Shown in pieces: positions 16,597-24,147 of a stretch of DNA of 48,241 nt. Origin of the DNA: URNF01 sp045634325 (lineage in GTDB: Bacteria > Bacillota > Clostridia > Oscillospirales > Acutalibacteraceae); contig JAZRAA010000020.1 in assembly GCA_045634325.1 (NCBI GenBank), positions 1-48,241 of the forward strand, given 5' to 3'. Both the position numbers and the translations under genes were made by a program. The notes under the pieces are model-generated. The model was not told the DNA's origin. It saw only the letters and a program-made list of their open reading frames with translations, and made no database searches. Position 1 is the stretch's first letter, and each line of letters opens with the position of its first letter.

Positions 16597-17583
16597 ATGA
16601 GCATTCGCATCGGTATTTACGGATATGGAAATCTAGGGCGCGGCATTGAAAATGCTATCCGCCAAAACGATGATATGGAACTGGTCGCCGTTTTCACAAG
16701 ACGGGACCCGTCTTCCTTTTCCATCAGCACTCCAAACGTACCGGTTTGTCATGTGGATACAGTTTTGGAATATGTCGGAAAAATTGACGTAATGGTGCTG
16801 TGCGGCGGCAGTGCAACCGATTTGCCTGCACAAACCCCCGCTCTCGCCGAACATTTTTGTGTGATTGACAGTTTTGATACCCACGCAAAAATCCCCACAC
16901 ACTTTACAAACGTGGACACCGTCGCTAAAAAAAGCGGTACGGTTGCGATGATTTCAGTGGGTTGGGATCCGGGTATGTTCTCGCTCAATCGCTTATATGC
17001 GGGTGCAATCCTCCCCGACGGACAAGATTATACTTTTTGGGGGAAAGGTGTCAGCCAAGGACATTCCGATGCCATTCGCCGCATTGACGGTGTTTTGGAT
17101 GCCAAACAATACACCATTCCCACCGATGCCGCACTCGATGCGGTGCGTAGCGGCACCTGTCCCACGCTCACTACCCGCGAAAAACATCTGCGTGAATGTT
17201 TTGTAGTGGCGGCACCCGACGCAGACACCGAAAGCATTGAAAAACAAATCAAGGAAATGCCTAACTATTTCGCTGATTATGACACCATCGTGCATTTTAT
17301 TTCGATGAAAGAATTACGCCGCAATCATAGCGGTATCCCCCATGGCGGCTTTGTCATCCGCACCGGAAAAACCGGCAAAGAACTTGAAAACACCCATATA
17401 ATTGAGTATAGTTTGAAGCTCGATTCTAACCCCGAATTTACCGCTTCGGTGATTGTAGCATTTGCACGTGCCGTATATCGTTTGCACGAAAACGGTGAAA
17501 GCGGTTGTAAAACCGTATTTGACGTCCCCCCTGCTCTGCTCAGTGCAAAGCCCTATGCGGAACTTCTAAAAGAATTATTATAA
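16597..17583 (+). CDS. ddh: meso-Diaminopimelate dehydrogenase
   Basis: A 328-residue NADPH-dependent enzyme that converts L-tetrahydrodipicolinate and ammonia into meso-diaminopimelate in one step, feeding peptidoglycan and lysine synthesis. The Rossmann motif GIYGYGNLGRGIE is at residues 5-17. The family blocks CGGSATDLP, SVGWDPGMFS and FWGKGVSQGHSDAIR all match Ddh. The ATG at 16597 has GAGGT upstream; an in-frame ATG at 16579 is too close to the promoter. Presence of ddh indicates the single-step dehydrogenase variant of the DAP pathway. Confidence 0.95.
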   Translation: MSIRIGIYGYGNLGRGIENAIRQNDDMELVAVFTRRDPSSFSISTPNVPVCHVDTVLEYVGKIDVMVLCGGSATDLPAQTPALAEHFCVIDSFDTHAKIPTHFTNVDTVAKKSGTVAMISVGWDPGMFSLNRLYAGAILPDGQDYTFWGKGVSQGHSDAIRRIDGVLDAKQYTIPTDAALDAVRSGTCPTLTTREKHLRECFVVAAPDADTESIEKQIKEMPNYFADYDTIVHFISMKELRRNHSGIPHGGFVIRTGKTGKELENTHIIEYSLKLDSNPEFTASVIVAFARAVYRLHENGESGCKTVFDVPPALLSAKPYAELLKELL

Positions 17584-17592
17584 TAGATATAG

Positions 17593-17620
17593 AAAAAAGC
17601 CGACAAACGTCGGCTTTTTT
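17593..17620. terminator. Bidirectional terminator between ddh and valS
   Basis: A perfect 12-bp stem (17593-17604 with 17609-17620), with A6 on the left and T6 on the right arm, serves both convergent genes. Confidence 0.92.
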
Positions 17621-17621
17621 C

Positions 17622-20333
17622 TTATCCTAATTGTGCAATACTCTGTTCCAACAACGCGATTTGCTCACTGAGACGCTGTGCGGTCTGGCGATTATTCTCT
17701 ACCACTGCCGCAGGTGCTTTATCGGTGAACGACGGATTGTTCAAACGTGCCATCACACCGTCCAGTTGTTTTTGTACGTTATCTTTTTCTTTATTAAGAC
17801 GTGCTTTTTCCGCCTCAATATCCACTAATTCCGCCATCGGAATTTTAATGGTGGCATCAGCAGTGACAATGCTCACCGCGCCTTCCACGTCAAAGCCGTT
17901 GCCCACCTGCACATTAGATGCAGAAGCAAGCCGTTGCAAAAACGGTGTGCCCAGCGTAAAGGTATCGGCAAATGCCGTTTCCACATACAATTCTGCTTTG
18001 CGGGACGGCGGCACGTTCATTTCAGCACGGCGGTTACGGATAGCGCGAATAGCGGCCATCACACGTTCCATTTCCTGCTGTTGGGCGGCGAAATTCAACG
18101 CCTCATCATATACCGGCCATGCGGAGCGCATCAACGTTTCGCCCTCATGCGGCAGGGATTGCCAAATTTCTTCGGTAATAAACGGCATAAAGGGATGCAA
18201 CAGTTTGAGCATAGCGGTCATGGTATACACCAACACACGACAAGCATTTTCACCGCCCTCGCCCTGCAAACGCACTTTGCAAAGTTCAATGTACCAATCG
18301 CAGAAATCATCCCAGATGAAATCATACAATTTCTGCACGGCGATACCCAGTTCGAATTTTTCCAAGTTCTCGGTAACGGCGGCAATCAAGGTGTTGAGCT
18401 TGGACAAAATCCATTTGTCTTCCAGCGCTAACTCTGTGGGCAGACCCAACTCCACGTTTTTATCCCCGATGTTCATGAGAATAAAACGGGAAGCATTCCA
18501 CAGTTTGTTGGCAAAGTTACGAGAAGATTCCACTTTTTCGCGGATATACCGCATGTCATTTCCGGGGCTGTTGCCGGTAGCGAGCATAAAGCGCAGTGCA
18601 TCCGCGCCAAATTCCTCAATCACTTCCAACGGGTCAACACCGTTGCCGAGAGATTTGGACATCTTTCTTCCCTGTGCATCACGAACCAAGCCGTGAATAA
18701 GCACGGTGTGGAACGGTGATTTATCGGTGTATGCCAAACCGGAGAAAATCATACGGCTGACCCAGAACCCGATAATGTCATAACCCGTCACCAACGTGTC
18801 AGTGGGATAGAAATAGTCCAGTTCATCCGTGTTATCGGGCCAACCCATCGTGGAGAACGGCCACAACGCAGACGAGAACCATGTGTCCAACGTGTCAGGA
18901 TCTTGTTCCAAATGAGACTTGCCACATTTCGGACAGACGGTGGGCGCTTCTTTACTTACCACCGTTTCGCCACAATCGGCGCAATACCACGCAGGGATAC
19001 GATGACCCCACCACAACTGACGAGAAATACACCAGTCACGTGTGCCACGCATCCAGTTTAAGTAGTTCTTCGTGAAACGTTCCGGCACAAAGGTGATTTC
19101 ACCTTTTTCCACCGCTTCAATAGCAGGTTTGGCGAGCGGTTCCATTTTCACAAACCATTGTTTAGACACCATCGGTTCGATGGTGGAATGACAACGATAG
19201 CAAGTGCCGACGTCATGTTTCAAATCTTCGGTTTCTTTCAGATAACCGCCGGCTTGCAAATCAGCGAGAATCGCTTTGCGCGCTTCTGCTGCCGTCATGC
19301 CTGCATATTTACCGCAATCCAGCACACGCGGTTCATCTGCCGCAGCCATACCACTTTCGAATAATGCGTCCGCCGCCGCTTTATCAGCAGCACCGGTCAT
19401 GTGTCCGTCATAGGTGAAGACACGAATCATCGGTAAATTGTGACGTTGACCCACTTCAAAGTCGTTCGGGTCATGCGCGGGAGTGATTTTTACCACACCG
19501 GTGCCTTTGGTCATATCGGCATGTTCGTCACACACAATCGGAATTTCTTTGTTTAACAACGGCAGAATAACATGACAGCCATGCAGATGTGCATACCGCT
19601 CATCTTCGGCATTGATAGCCACCGCAGTATCACCCAGCATGGTTTCGGGACGGGTGGTCGCCAGTTCCAGCTGTTCGCCGGTTTCTTTGACGGTGTACAG
19701 CAAATGCCAAAAATGGCCGTCTTTCTCTTCATATTCAACCTCAGCATCCGAGATGGAAGTTTTACATTTCGGACACCAGTTAACCATACGGCTACCGCGG
19801 TAGATAAGTCCCTGCTCGTACAAACGGATAAAGACTTCTTTCACCGCCGCAGAACAACCATCATCCATCGTAAAACGTTCTCTCTCCCAATCACAAGAAG
19901 AACCGATGGTTTTTAACTGGCTGACAATACGGTTACCATATTTTTCTTTCCAAGCCCAAGCACGCTCCAAAAAGCCGTCTCTGCCAAGCATTTCCTTAGT
20001 GACGCCTTCCTCGCGCATCGCTTCCACAACTTTCGCTTCGGTCGCAATAGAAGCGTGGTCGGTACCGGGCATCCACAGTGCCTCATAGCCCTGCATACGT
20101 CTCCAACGAATCAAAATGTCTTGTAATGTATTATCCAATGCGTGTCCCATATGTAACTGACCGGTGATATTCGGAGGGGGCATCACAATGGTGTACGGCT
20201 TTTTCTCTACGCCGTTTTCATCTTTGGCATGCGCTTGCGCATGAAAATAACCACCATTCATCCAAAACGCATATATACGACCTTCCACTTCCTTGGGGTC
20301 ATACACTTTTGCGAGTTCTTTTCTTTCTGCCAT
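17622..20333 (-). CDS. valS: Valyl-tRNA synthetase
   Basis: A 903-residue class I aminoacyl-tRNA synthetase. It has the HIGH-type motif in PPNITGQLHMGHALDN, the KMSKS motif GRKMSKSLGNGVDP, a CP1 editing domain, zinc-finger-like Cys pairs (CPKCKTS, CYRCHST, CADCGE, CPKCGKS) and a C-terminal coiled coil. It charges tRNA-Val and edits threonine. The ATG at 20333 follows AAAGGA. The 5' leader is only about 30 nt, so there is no room for a T-box, which often controls valS in Firmicutes. Confidence 0.97.
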   Translation of the reverse strand: MAERKELAKVYDPKEVEGRIYAFWMNGGYFHAQAHAKDENGVEKKPYTIVMPPPNITGQLHMGHALDNTLQDILIRWRRMQGYEALWMPGTDHASIATEAKVVEAMREEGVTKEMLGRDGFLERAWAWKEKYGNRIVSQLKTIGSSCDWERERFTMDDGCSAAVKEVFIRLYEQGLIYRGSRMVNWCPKCKTSISDAEVEYEEKDGHFWHLLYTVKETGEQLELATTRPETMLGDTAVAINAEDERYAHLHGCHVILPLLNKEIPIVCDEHADMTKGTGVVKITPAHDPNDFEVGQRHNLPMIRVFTYDGHMTGAADKAAADALFESGMAAADEPRVLDCGKYAGMTAAEARKAILADLQAGGYLKETEDLKHDVGTCYRCHSTIEPMVSKQWFVKMEPLAKPAIEAVEKGEITFVPERFTKNYLNWMRGTRDWCISRQLWWGHRIPAWYCADCGETVVSKEAPTVCPKCGKSHLEQDPDTLDTWFSSALWPFSTMGWPDNTDELDYFYPTDTLVTGYDIIGFWVSRMIFSGLAYTDKSPFHTVLIHGLVRDAQGRKMSKSLGNGVDPLEVIEEFGADALRFMLATGNSPGNDMRYIREKVESSRNFANKLWNASRFILMNIGDKNVELGLPTELALEDKWILSKLNTLIAAVTENLEKFELGIAVQKLYDFIWDDFCDWYIELCKVRLQGEGGENACRVLVYTMTAMLKLLHPFMPFITEEIWQSLPHEGETLMRSAWPVYDEALNFAAQQQEMERVMAAIRAIRNRRAEMNVPPSRKAELYVETAFADTFTLGTPFLQRLASASNVQVGNGFDVEGAVSIVTADATIKIPMAELVDIEAEKARLNKEKDNVQKQLDGVMARLNNPSFTDKAPAAVVENNRQTAQRLSEQIALLEQSIAQLG

Positions 20334-20369
20334 TTTTTCACATTCCTTTCGGGGTGCTGTCAATTTTAT

Positions 20370-20399
20370 ATGATACCATATATATACTCATAAAATCAA
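20370..20399 (-). promoter_or_regulatory. SigA-type promoter of valS
   Basis: Minus strand TTGATT (20399-20394), 18-base spacer, TATCAT (20375-20370). Confidence 0.6.
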
Positions 20400-20417
20400 G
20401 ATTTTTCGCAGATAAAA

Positions 20418-20591
20418 TGGATTACCCCCGCCTTTTTTACAAAGACGGGGGTAATGCATGCGTTAAAGGGGTGTTGAGGAGGGGAAAATATGCCCGATAT
20501 GCATCTTGGCATACAGTACAGAAAGCGGTTGCGGCACCGCTTTCTATCGGGCACAATAGCAGTATATATGACGCAAATGGACAATGCATGA
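20418..20591. other. Structured intergenic region of unknown function between valS and lexA
   Basis: This part of a roughly 390-base gap holds a hairpin with arms ACCCCCG and CGGGGGT (about 20420-20455). It also holds a second, branched fold: TGCCCGATA (20491-20499) pairs with TATCGGGCA (20545-20553), enclosing AGAAAGCGG (20520-20528) paired with CCGCTTTCT (20537-20545). The two inner and outer stems share base 20545, so one pair must give way. Neither strand has a T tract after these stems, so they do not look like terminators. It overlaps a small reading frame (20490-20591). Confidence 0.4.
20490..20591 (+). CDS. Possible small protein of 33 residues
   Basis: A short frame starts at ATG 20490 after a strong ribosome site (GAGGAGGGG, six bases before) and ends at TGA 20589-20591. 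The peptide begins MPDMHLGIQYRKRLRHRF and is basic. No family was recognised. No promoter was found immediately upstream, and the same bases form paired stems, so it may instead be structured RNA. It lies just before the lexA promoter. Low confidence. Confidence 0.25.
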   Translation: MPDMHLGIQYRKRLRHRFLSGTIAVYMTQMDNA

Positions 20592-20631
20592 ACGAACTGT
20601 AAACAGAATGTAAGAAATTTTTGCAAAAAAT

Positions 20632-20671
20632 CAAACAAATGTTTGCATTTTCCGAACATATGTGCTATACT
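20632..20671 (+). promoter_or_regulatory. lexA promoter with two SOS (DinR/LexA) boxes
   Basis: TTGCAT (20643-20648), a 17-base spacer and TATACT (20666-20671) form the promoter. Two sites match the Gram-positive SOS box CGAACRNRYGTTYG: the perfect palindrome CAAACAAATGTTTG (20632-20645), overlapping the -35 box, and CGAACATATGTGC (20653-20665), filling the spacer up to the -10 box. This is the expected autorepression site of LexA. Confidence 0.85.
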
Positions 20672-20727
20672 GTTGTTGCGTAAAATATTTGCAACACTTT
20701 TTAGACAATAACGGAAGGATGACTGTT

Positions 20728-21312
20728 ATGAAACCTTTGACCGAAAAACAACAGCGCGTGCTTTCCTTTTTGAAAGAGCGGGCACAAGACGGCGTGCCGC
20801 CTTCGGTGCGTGAAATTTGTACAGCGACCGGCATCAAATCCACTTCTACCGTACACGCATACCTGCAATTACTGGAAAATGAAGGATACATTTCTCGCCA
20901 GAGCGGTTTGAACCGCGCCATTCGTCTGCCGGGCGAAAACGTGGCGAGGGTGCCGCTGCTGGGTAAAGTCACAGCAGGCATGCCCATTCTCGCAGTGGAA
21001 GAGGTGGAAGAATATGTCCCCTATTCCGGCGGCGGATACAACCCGGGTGACCTGTTTGCTCTGCGTGTGTCGGGTACCAGTATGATAAACGCGGGTATCT
21101 ATGACAAGGACGTGGTGATTGTCAAGAAAACCCCCATTGCAGAAAACGGCGATATTGTGGTAGCACTCATCGGTGATGAAGCCACCGTTAAACGCATCTA
21201 TGTGGAAAAAGACCACATCCGTTTGCAGCCCGAAAACGACGAATTCGAGCCGATTATCGTCAAAGAAGTGGTTGTGCTGGGTAAAGTGGTGTCCCTTTTG
21301 CGTTATTTCTAA
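20728..21312 (+). CDS. lexA: SOS response repressor LexA
   Basis: A 194-residue LexA with an N-terminal winged helix (PPSVREICTATGIKSTSTVHAYL, residues 24-46), the autocleavage site Ala83-Gly84 in KVTAGMP, catalytic Ser118 in SGTSM and Lys155 in ATVKRI. After DNA damage RecA-stimulated self-cleavage lifts repression of SOS genes. The ATG at 20728 is preceded by GGAAGG; earlier in-frame ATGs lie too near the promoter or lack a site. The gene is autoregulated through the two boxes upstream and ends directly against a long palindromic element. Confidence 0.97.
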   Translation: MKPLTEKQQRVLSFLKERAQDGVPPSVREICTATGIKSTSTVHAYLQLLENEGYISRQSGLNRAIRLPGENVARVPLLGKVTAGMPILAVEEVEEYVPYSGGGYNPGDLFALRVSGTSMINAGIYDKDVVIVKKTPIAENGDIVVALIGDEATVKRIYVEKDHIRLQPENDEFEPIIVKEVVVLGKVVSLLRYF

Positions 21313-21317
21313 TCAAC

Positions 21318-21534
21318 AAAAAATCGGGTTACTCGCCCGCACACCAAGGGGTAGTATTTATTTTTCCAAAAAACCGCGAAGCACCTTAAAAAGAAAATTT
21401 CGAGTACAAGAAAAGGCGAAATGGCCCGATAATGCTAACGCATATCGGGCCATTTTAACGCATTATTGTGCTGAAAGTTTTCTTCTTAAGGAAACACTTT
21501 CCCTTGGTGTGCGGGCGTTATGTAGCCCGATTTT
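21318..21534. repeat. Imperfect long palindrome (about 217 nt) between convergent lexA and mazF
   Basis: Paired blocks run from outside to inside: 21320-21328 with 21526-21534 (9 bp); 21335-21350 with 21501-21516 (16 bp, perfect, GCCCGCACACCAAGGG); 21384-21398 with 21477-21491 (15 positions, one mismatch and one wobble); and 21419-21431 with 21443-21455 (13 bp), capped by TGC/GCA over TAAC. The left side carries an unpaired stretch around 21351-21383. Both ends finish in a T tract when read outward. It starts six bases after the lexA stop and its right arm supplies the last codons and the stop of mazF. It could be a miniature inverted-repeat element, a large bidirectional terminator, or a structured RNA. 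Confidence 0.7.
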
Positions 21535-21889
21535 CTTGTATATCCCCTTGCAAACCGAAACTGATTTGCAGTGCCTCATCTACCCGCTGCATAGCAGGCT
21601 CGTCCAATCTGCCCATATGCTCTTTTAAACGAATTTTATCGATGGTACGGATTTGTTCAAGTAAGACAATGGAATCCCGCGCCAACCCGCTTGCCGCAGA
21701 TTGCACTTGAATATGGGTAGGCAGGTTTGCTTTGTCTTTCTGGCTGGTGATGGCACCGGCAATAACAGTGGGACTGAAACGATTGCCGACATTATTTTGC
21801 ACAATCAGCACCGGACGCACACCACCCTGTTCCGAACCTACAACGGGGCTTAAATCCGCGTAATAAATATCTCCTCTGCGTACATTCAT
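21518..21889 (-). CDS. MazF/EndoA-type mRNA interferase, solitary
   Basis: A 123-residue toxin of the PemK/MazF family: MNVRRGDIYYADLSPVVGSEQGG carries the conserved RGDIYYADL start, then RPVLIVQNNVGN and a TVIAGAIT block with the catalytic Thr. These enzymes cleave single-stranded mRNA at short motifs. GGGAG lies upstream of the ATG at 21889. No antitoxin gene adjoins it; in Bacillus the antitoxin EndoAI is encoded directly upstream. The C-terminus is longer than the usual VDEALQISLGL end: the last residues (ENRAT) and the stop come from the right arm of the palindromic element. Confidence 0.88.
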   Translation of the reverse strand: MNVRRGDIYYADLSPVVGSEQGGVRPVLIVQNNVGNRFSPTVIAGAITSQKDKANLPTHIQVQSAASGLARDSIVLLEQIRTIDKIRLKEHMGRLDEPAMQRVDEALQISFGLQGDIQENRAT

Positions 21890-22023
21890 ATTGTTCACTC
21901 CCAGCGGCATTGTTTGATGTCAATAGTGTTGCCGCCTTTTTTCAGCTTTATACAACTGACCGCTGTTCCATAGTATGCAAATGAGAGTGGCTTGCCCACT
22001 GAAAAATACTGTTTCTTTTTTGC

Positions 22024-22051
22024 ATATACTGTGATATACTGTGCTTATAAT
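22024..22051 (+). promoter_or_regulatory. Tandem 10-bp repeat next to the likely promoter of the DUF4364 gene
   Basis: ATATACTGTG occurs twice without gap (22024-22033, 22034-22043), directly followed by TATAAT (22046-22051). The only -35-like match, TTGCAT (22020-22025), lies 20 bases from TATAAT, which is long. The repeat could be an operator or a duplicated -10 region. Confidence 0.4.
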
Positions 22052-22085
22052 TAGTAAGACAAATCCAAAAACGGAGGCTATGATT

Positions 22086-22664
22086 TTGGCGAATGTATTT
22101 ACGGCGGGCGTTGAGCCGGGTGGCTTACGCTCCATGGAAGAAATAAAAACGTTGGTATGTTATCTGCTCAACAGTGTCAAAGAATCGGTACCGCGACAAA
22201 TGATTTTGGAAATCATCGCAGGCAACGGCATGGCAAACTTTTTCGATACGGGTATTGCCATTGAAGAATTAATCAAACAAGAACACATCGCTGAAACCGG
22301 TAGCGGTATGCTCGGCATCACCCCCACCGGAAAAGAAATTGCAGAAGTGCTCGCAATTAGTGTACCGTTTGCGTTGCGGGAACGTTCGGTGAAAATCGCT
22401 CTGCAACTGCTCACGCGTATGCGCAGACAAAAAGATGCGTATGTGGATATCACCGAAACCCCGCACGGTCATGTGGTGACCTTGTCTTTAAAAGACGGCG
22501 AGCGCACCATGTTATCGGTGTCGGTCACAGCGGCGGACAGCATGCAAGCGTCGCTCATCAAGAAAAATTTCTTAGACGATCCCACCCACCTTTACCGTAC
22601 CACCATTGCAGTACTCAACGGACAAATCGACGAAGACGGCAGAGGATTGCGTATCCTCTTGTAA
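22086..22664 (+). CDS. DUF4364 family protein with TTG start
   Basis: A 192-residue protein of the clostridial DUF4364 family (N-terminus ANVFTAGVEPGGLRSMEEIKTLVCYLL). The first 90 residues look like a winged-helix module (IKTLVCYLLNSV, AIEELIKQEHIAE, GMLGITPTGKEIAEVL), so a DNA-binding or regulatory role is possible, but no function is established. GGAGG lies only two bases from ATG 22080 and eight bases from TTG 22086, so TTG is chosen; it also matches where family members begin. Followed by pncB 24 bases later. Confidence 0.85.
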   Translation: MANVFTAGVEPGGLRSMEEIKTLVCYLLNSVKESVPRQMILEIIAGNGMANFFDTGIAIEELIKQEHIAETGSGMLGITPTGKEIAEVLAISVPFALRERSVKIALQLLTRMRRQKDAYVDITETPHGHVVTLSLKDGERTMLSVSVTAADSMQASLIKKNFLDDPTHLYRTTIAVLNGQIDEDGRGLRILL

Positions 22665-22688
22665 AAATTCCGAAAGGACAGGACGTGT

Positions 22689-24146
22689 ATGATGGCACCC
22701 ACTTCTTTTGAAAAAGACAATCTCACCATGCTCACCGATTTCTACGAAATCACCATGGCGAACGGTTTTTTCAAAACCGGTAACGCCGAGCGTATTGTAT
22801 ATTTTGATATGTTTTTCCGTCGTGTGCCGGATGACGGCGGTTTTGCCGTTATGGCCGGCGTGGAACAATTGGTACACTATCTCCAAAACCTCTCGTTCAC
22901 CGACGAAGATATTGCATTTTTGAAATCCAAAAACCTGTTCGACGATAACTTTTTGGAGTATCTGCGCCATTTTTCCTTTGCTTGCGACGTGTGGGCAATC
23001 CCCGAAGGTACACCCATTTTCCCACATGAACCCATCGTGACGGTGCGGGGACCGGCTATTCAAGCACAATTTATTGAAACCATGGTGCTACTCACCATCA
23101 ACCATCAAACTTTGATTGCCACCAAAGCCAACCGCATTGTGCGTGCTTCCGAAGGGCGAGCGGTGATGGAATTCGGCTCCCGTCGTGCACAAGGGTATGA
23201 CGGCGCATATTACGGTGCAAGAGCCGCATACATCGGCGGCTGTGCAGGTACTGCCTGCACCATTGCCGACCGTGATTTCGGCATTCCCGCCTTGGGTACC
23301 ATGGCACACAGTTGGGTGCAACTTTTCGACAACGAATTGGATGCATTCAAAGCATACGCACGCACCTATCCCCACAACTGTATTTTGTTGGTAGATACTT
23401 ATAACGTATTAAAATCCGGTATTCCCAACGCTATTCGCACCTACCGCGAGGTTTTAGAACCGCTGGGATGCCGTCTGAAAGGTGTCCGCATCGATTCGGG
23501 CGATATCACCTATTTGAGCAAACAAGCGCGCAAACTGTTGGATGCAGCAGGACTGACCGATTGTAATATTACCGCGTCCAATTCACTGGATGAATATATT
23601 ATCCGCGATATGATACGACAAGGCGCCGCCGTGGATAATTTTGGCGTTGGTGAACGACTGATTACCGCCGCAAGCGGTCCTGTTTTCGGTGGTGTGTATA
23701 AACTCGCCGCTGTGGAAGATAACGGCAAAATCGTACCACGTATCAAAATGAGCGAAAACGTGGCAAAAATCACCAATCCTTGCTTTAAGAAAGTATGGCG
23801 ATTGTACGACAGAGAAAGCGGCAAAGCACTCGCTGATGTCATCACCATGCGAGATGAAACCATCGACGATAGCAAAGATTACGAGATTTTCGACCCCGAA
23901 CATATCTGGAAAAGGAAACTGGTATACAATTTCCGTGCAGCAGAACTGCAACAACAACTGTTCGAAAAAGGTAAATGCGTATACAACCTACCCACCACCC
24001 AACAAGTCCGCGACCACTGTCACGCACAAATCGCAACATTGTGGGATGAAGTATTGCGATTTGAAAACCCGCACAAATATTATGTCGACCTCTCGCAAGC
24101 ATTATGGGACGAAAAACAGCGTTTGCTGAAAGGGCACGGAAAATAA
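22689..24146 (+). CDS. pncB: Nicotinate phosphoribosyltransferase
   Basis: A 485-residue enzyme of the Preiss-Handler pathway that joins nicotinate and PRPP to nicotinate mononucleotide. Family features seen are the N-terminal MLTDFYEITMANGFF, EFGSRRAQG (about residue 160), the GTMAHSW block with the active-site histidine region, and RIDSGDITYLSKQAR for phosphate binding. AAAGGA precedes the ATG. Its product reaches NAD through nadE (28565), found 4 kb away but in a separate unit. The cca gene follows after one base. Confidence 0.95.
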   Translation: MMAPTSFEKDNLTMLTDFYEITMANGFFKTGNAERIVYFDMFFRRVPDDGGFAVMAGVEQLVHYLQNLSFTDEDIAFLKSKNLFDDNFLEYLRHFSFACDVWAIPEGTPIFPHEPIVTVRGPAIQAQFIETMVLLTINHQTLIATKANRIVRASEGRAVMEFGSRRAQGYDGAYYGARAAYIGGCAGTACTIADRDFGIPALGTMAHSWVQLFDNELDAFKAYARTYPHNCILLVDTYNVLKSGIPNAIRTYREVLEPLGCRLKGVRIDSGDITYLSKQARKLLDAAGLTDCNITASNSLDEYIIRDMIRQGAAVDNFGVGERLITAASGPVFGGVYKLAAVEDNGKIVPRIKMSENVAKITNPCFKKVWRLYDRESGKALADVITMRDETIDDSKDYEIFDPEHIWKRKLVYNFRAAELQQQLFEKGKCVYNLPTTQQVRDHCHAQIATLWDEVLRFENPHKYYVDLSQALWDEKQRLLKGHGK

Positions 24147-24147
24147 A

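Noticed and set aside
20309..20602. 97-codon plus-strand frame between valS and lexA
   Set aside because: It begins inside valS antisense and crosses the valS promoter; no start with a ribosome site. The overlapping 33-codon frame has a better start.
20334..20660. T-box leader for valS
   Set aside because: The predicted valS transcript leader is only about 30 nt, and no AGGGTGGAACCGCG-like antiterminator is present.
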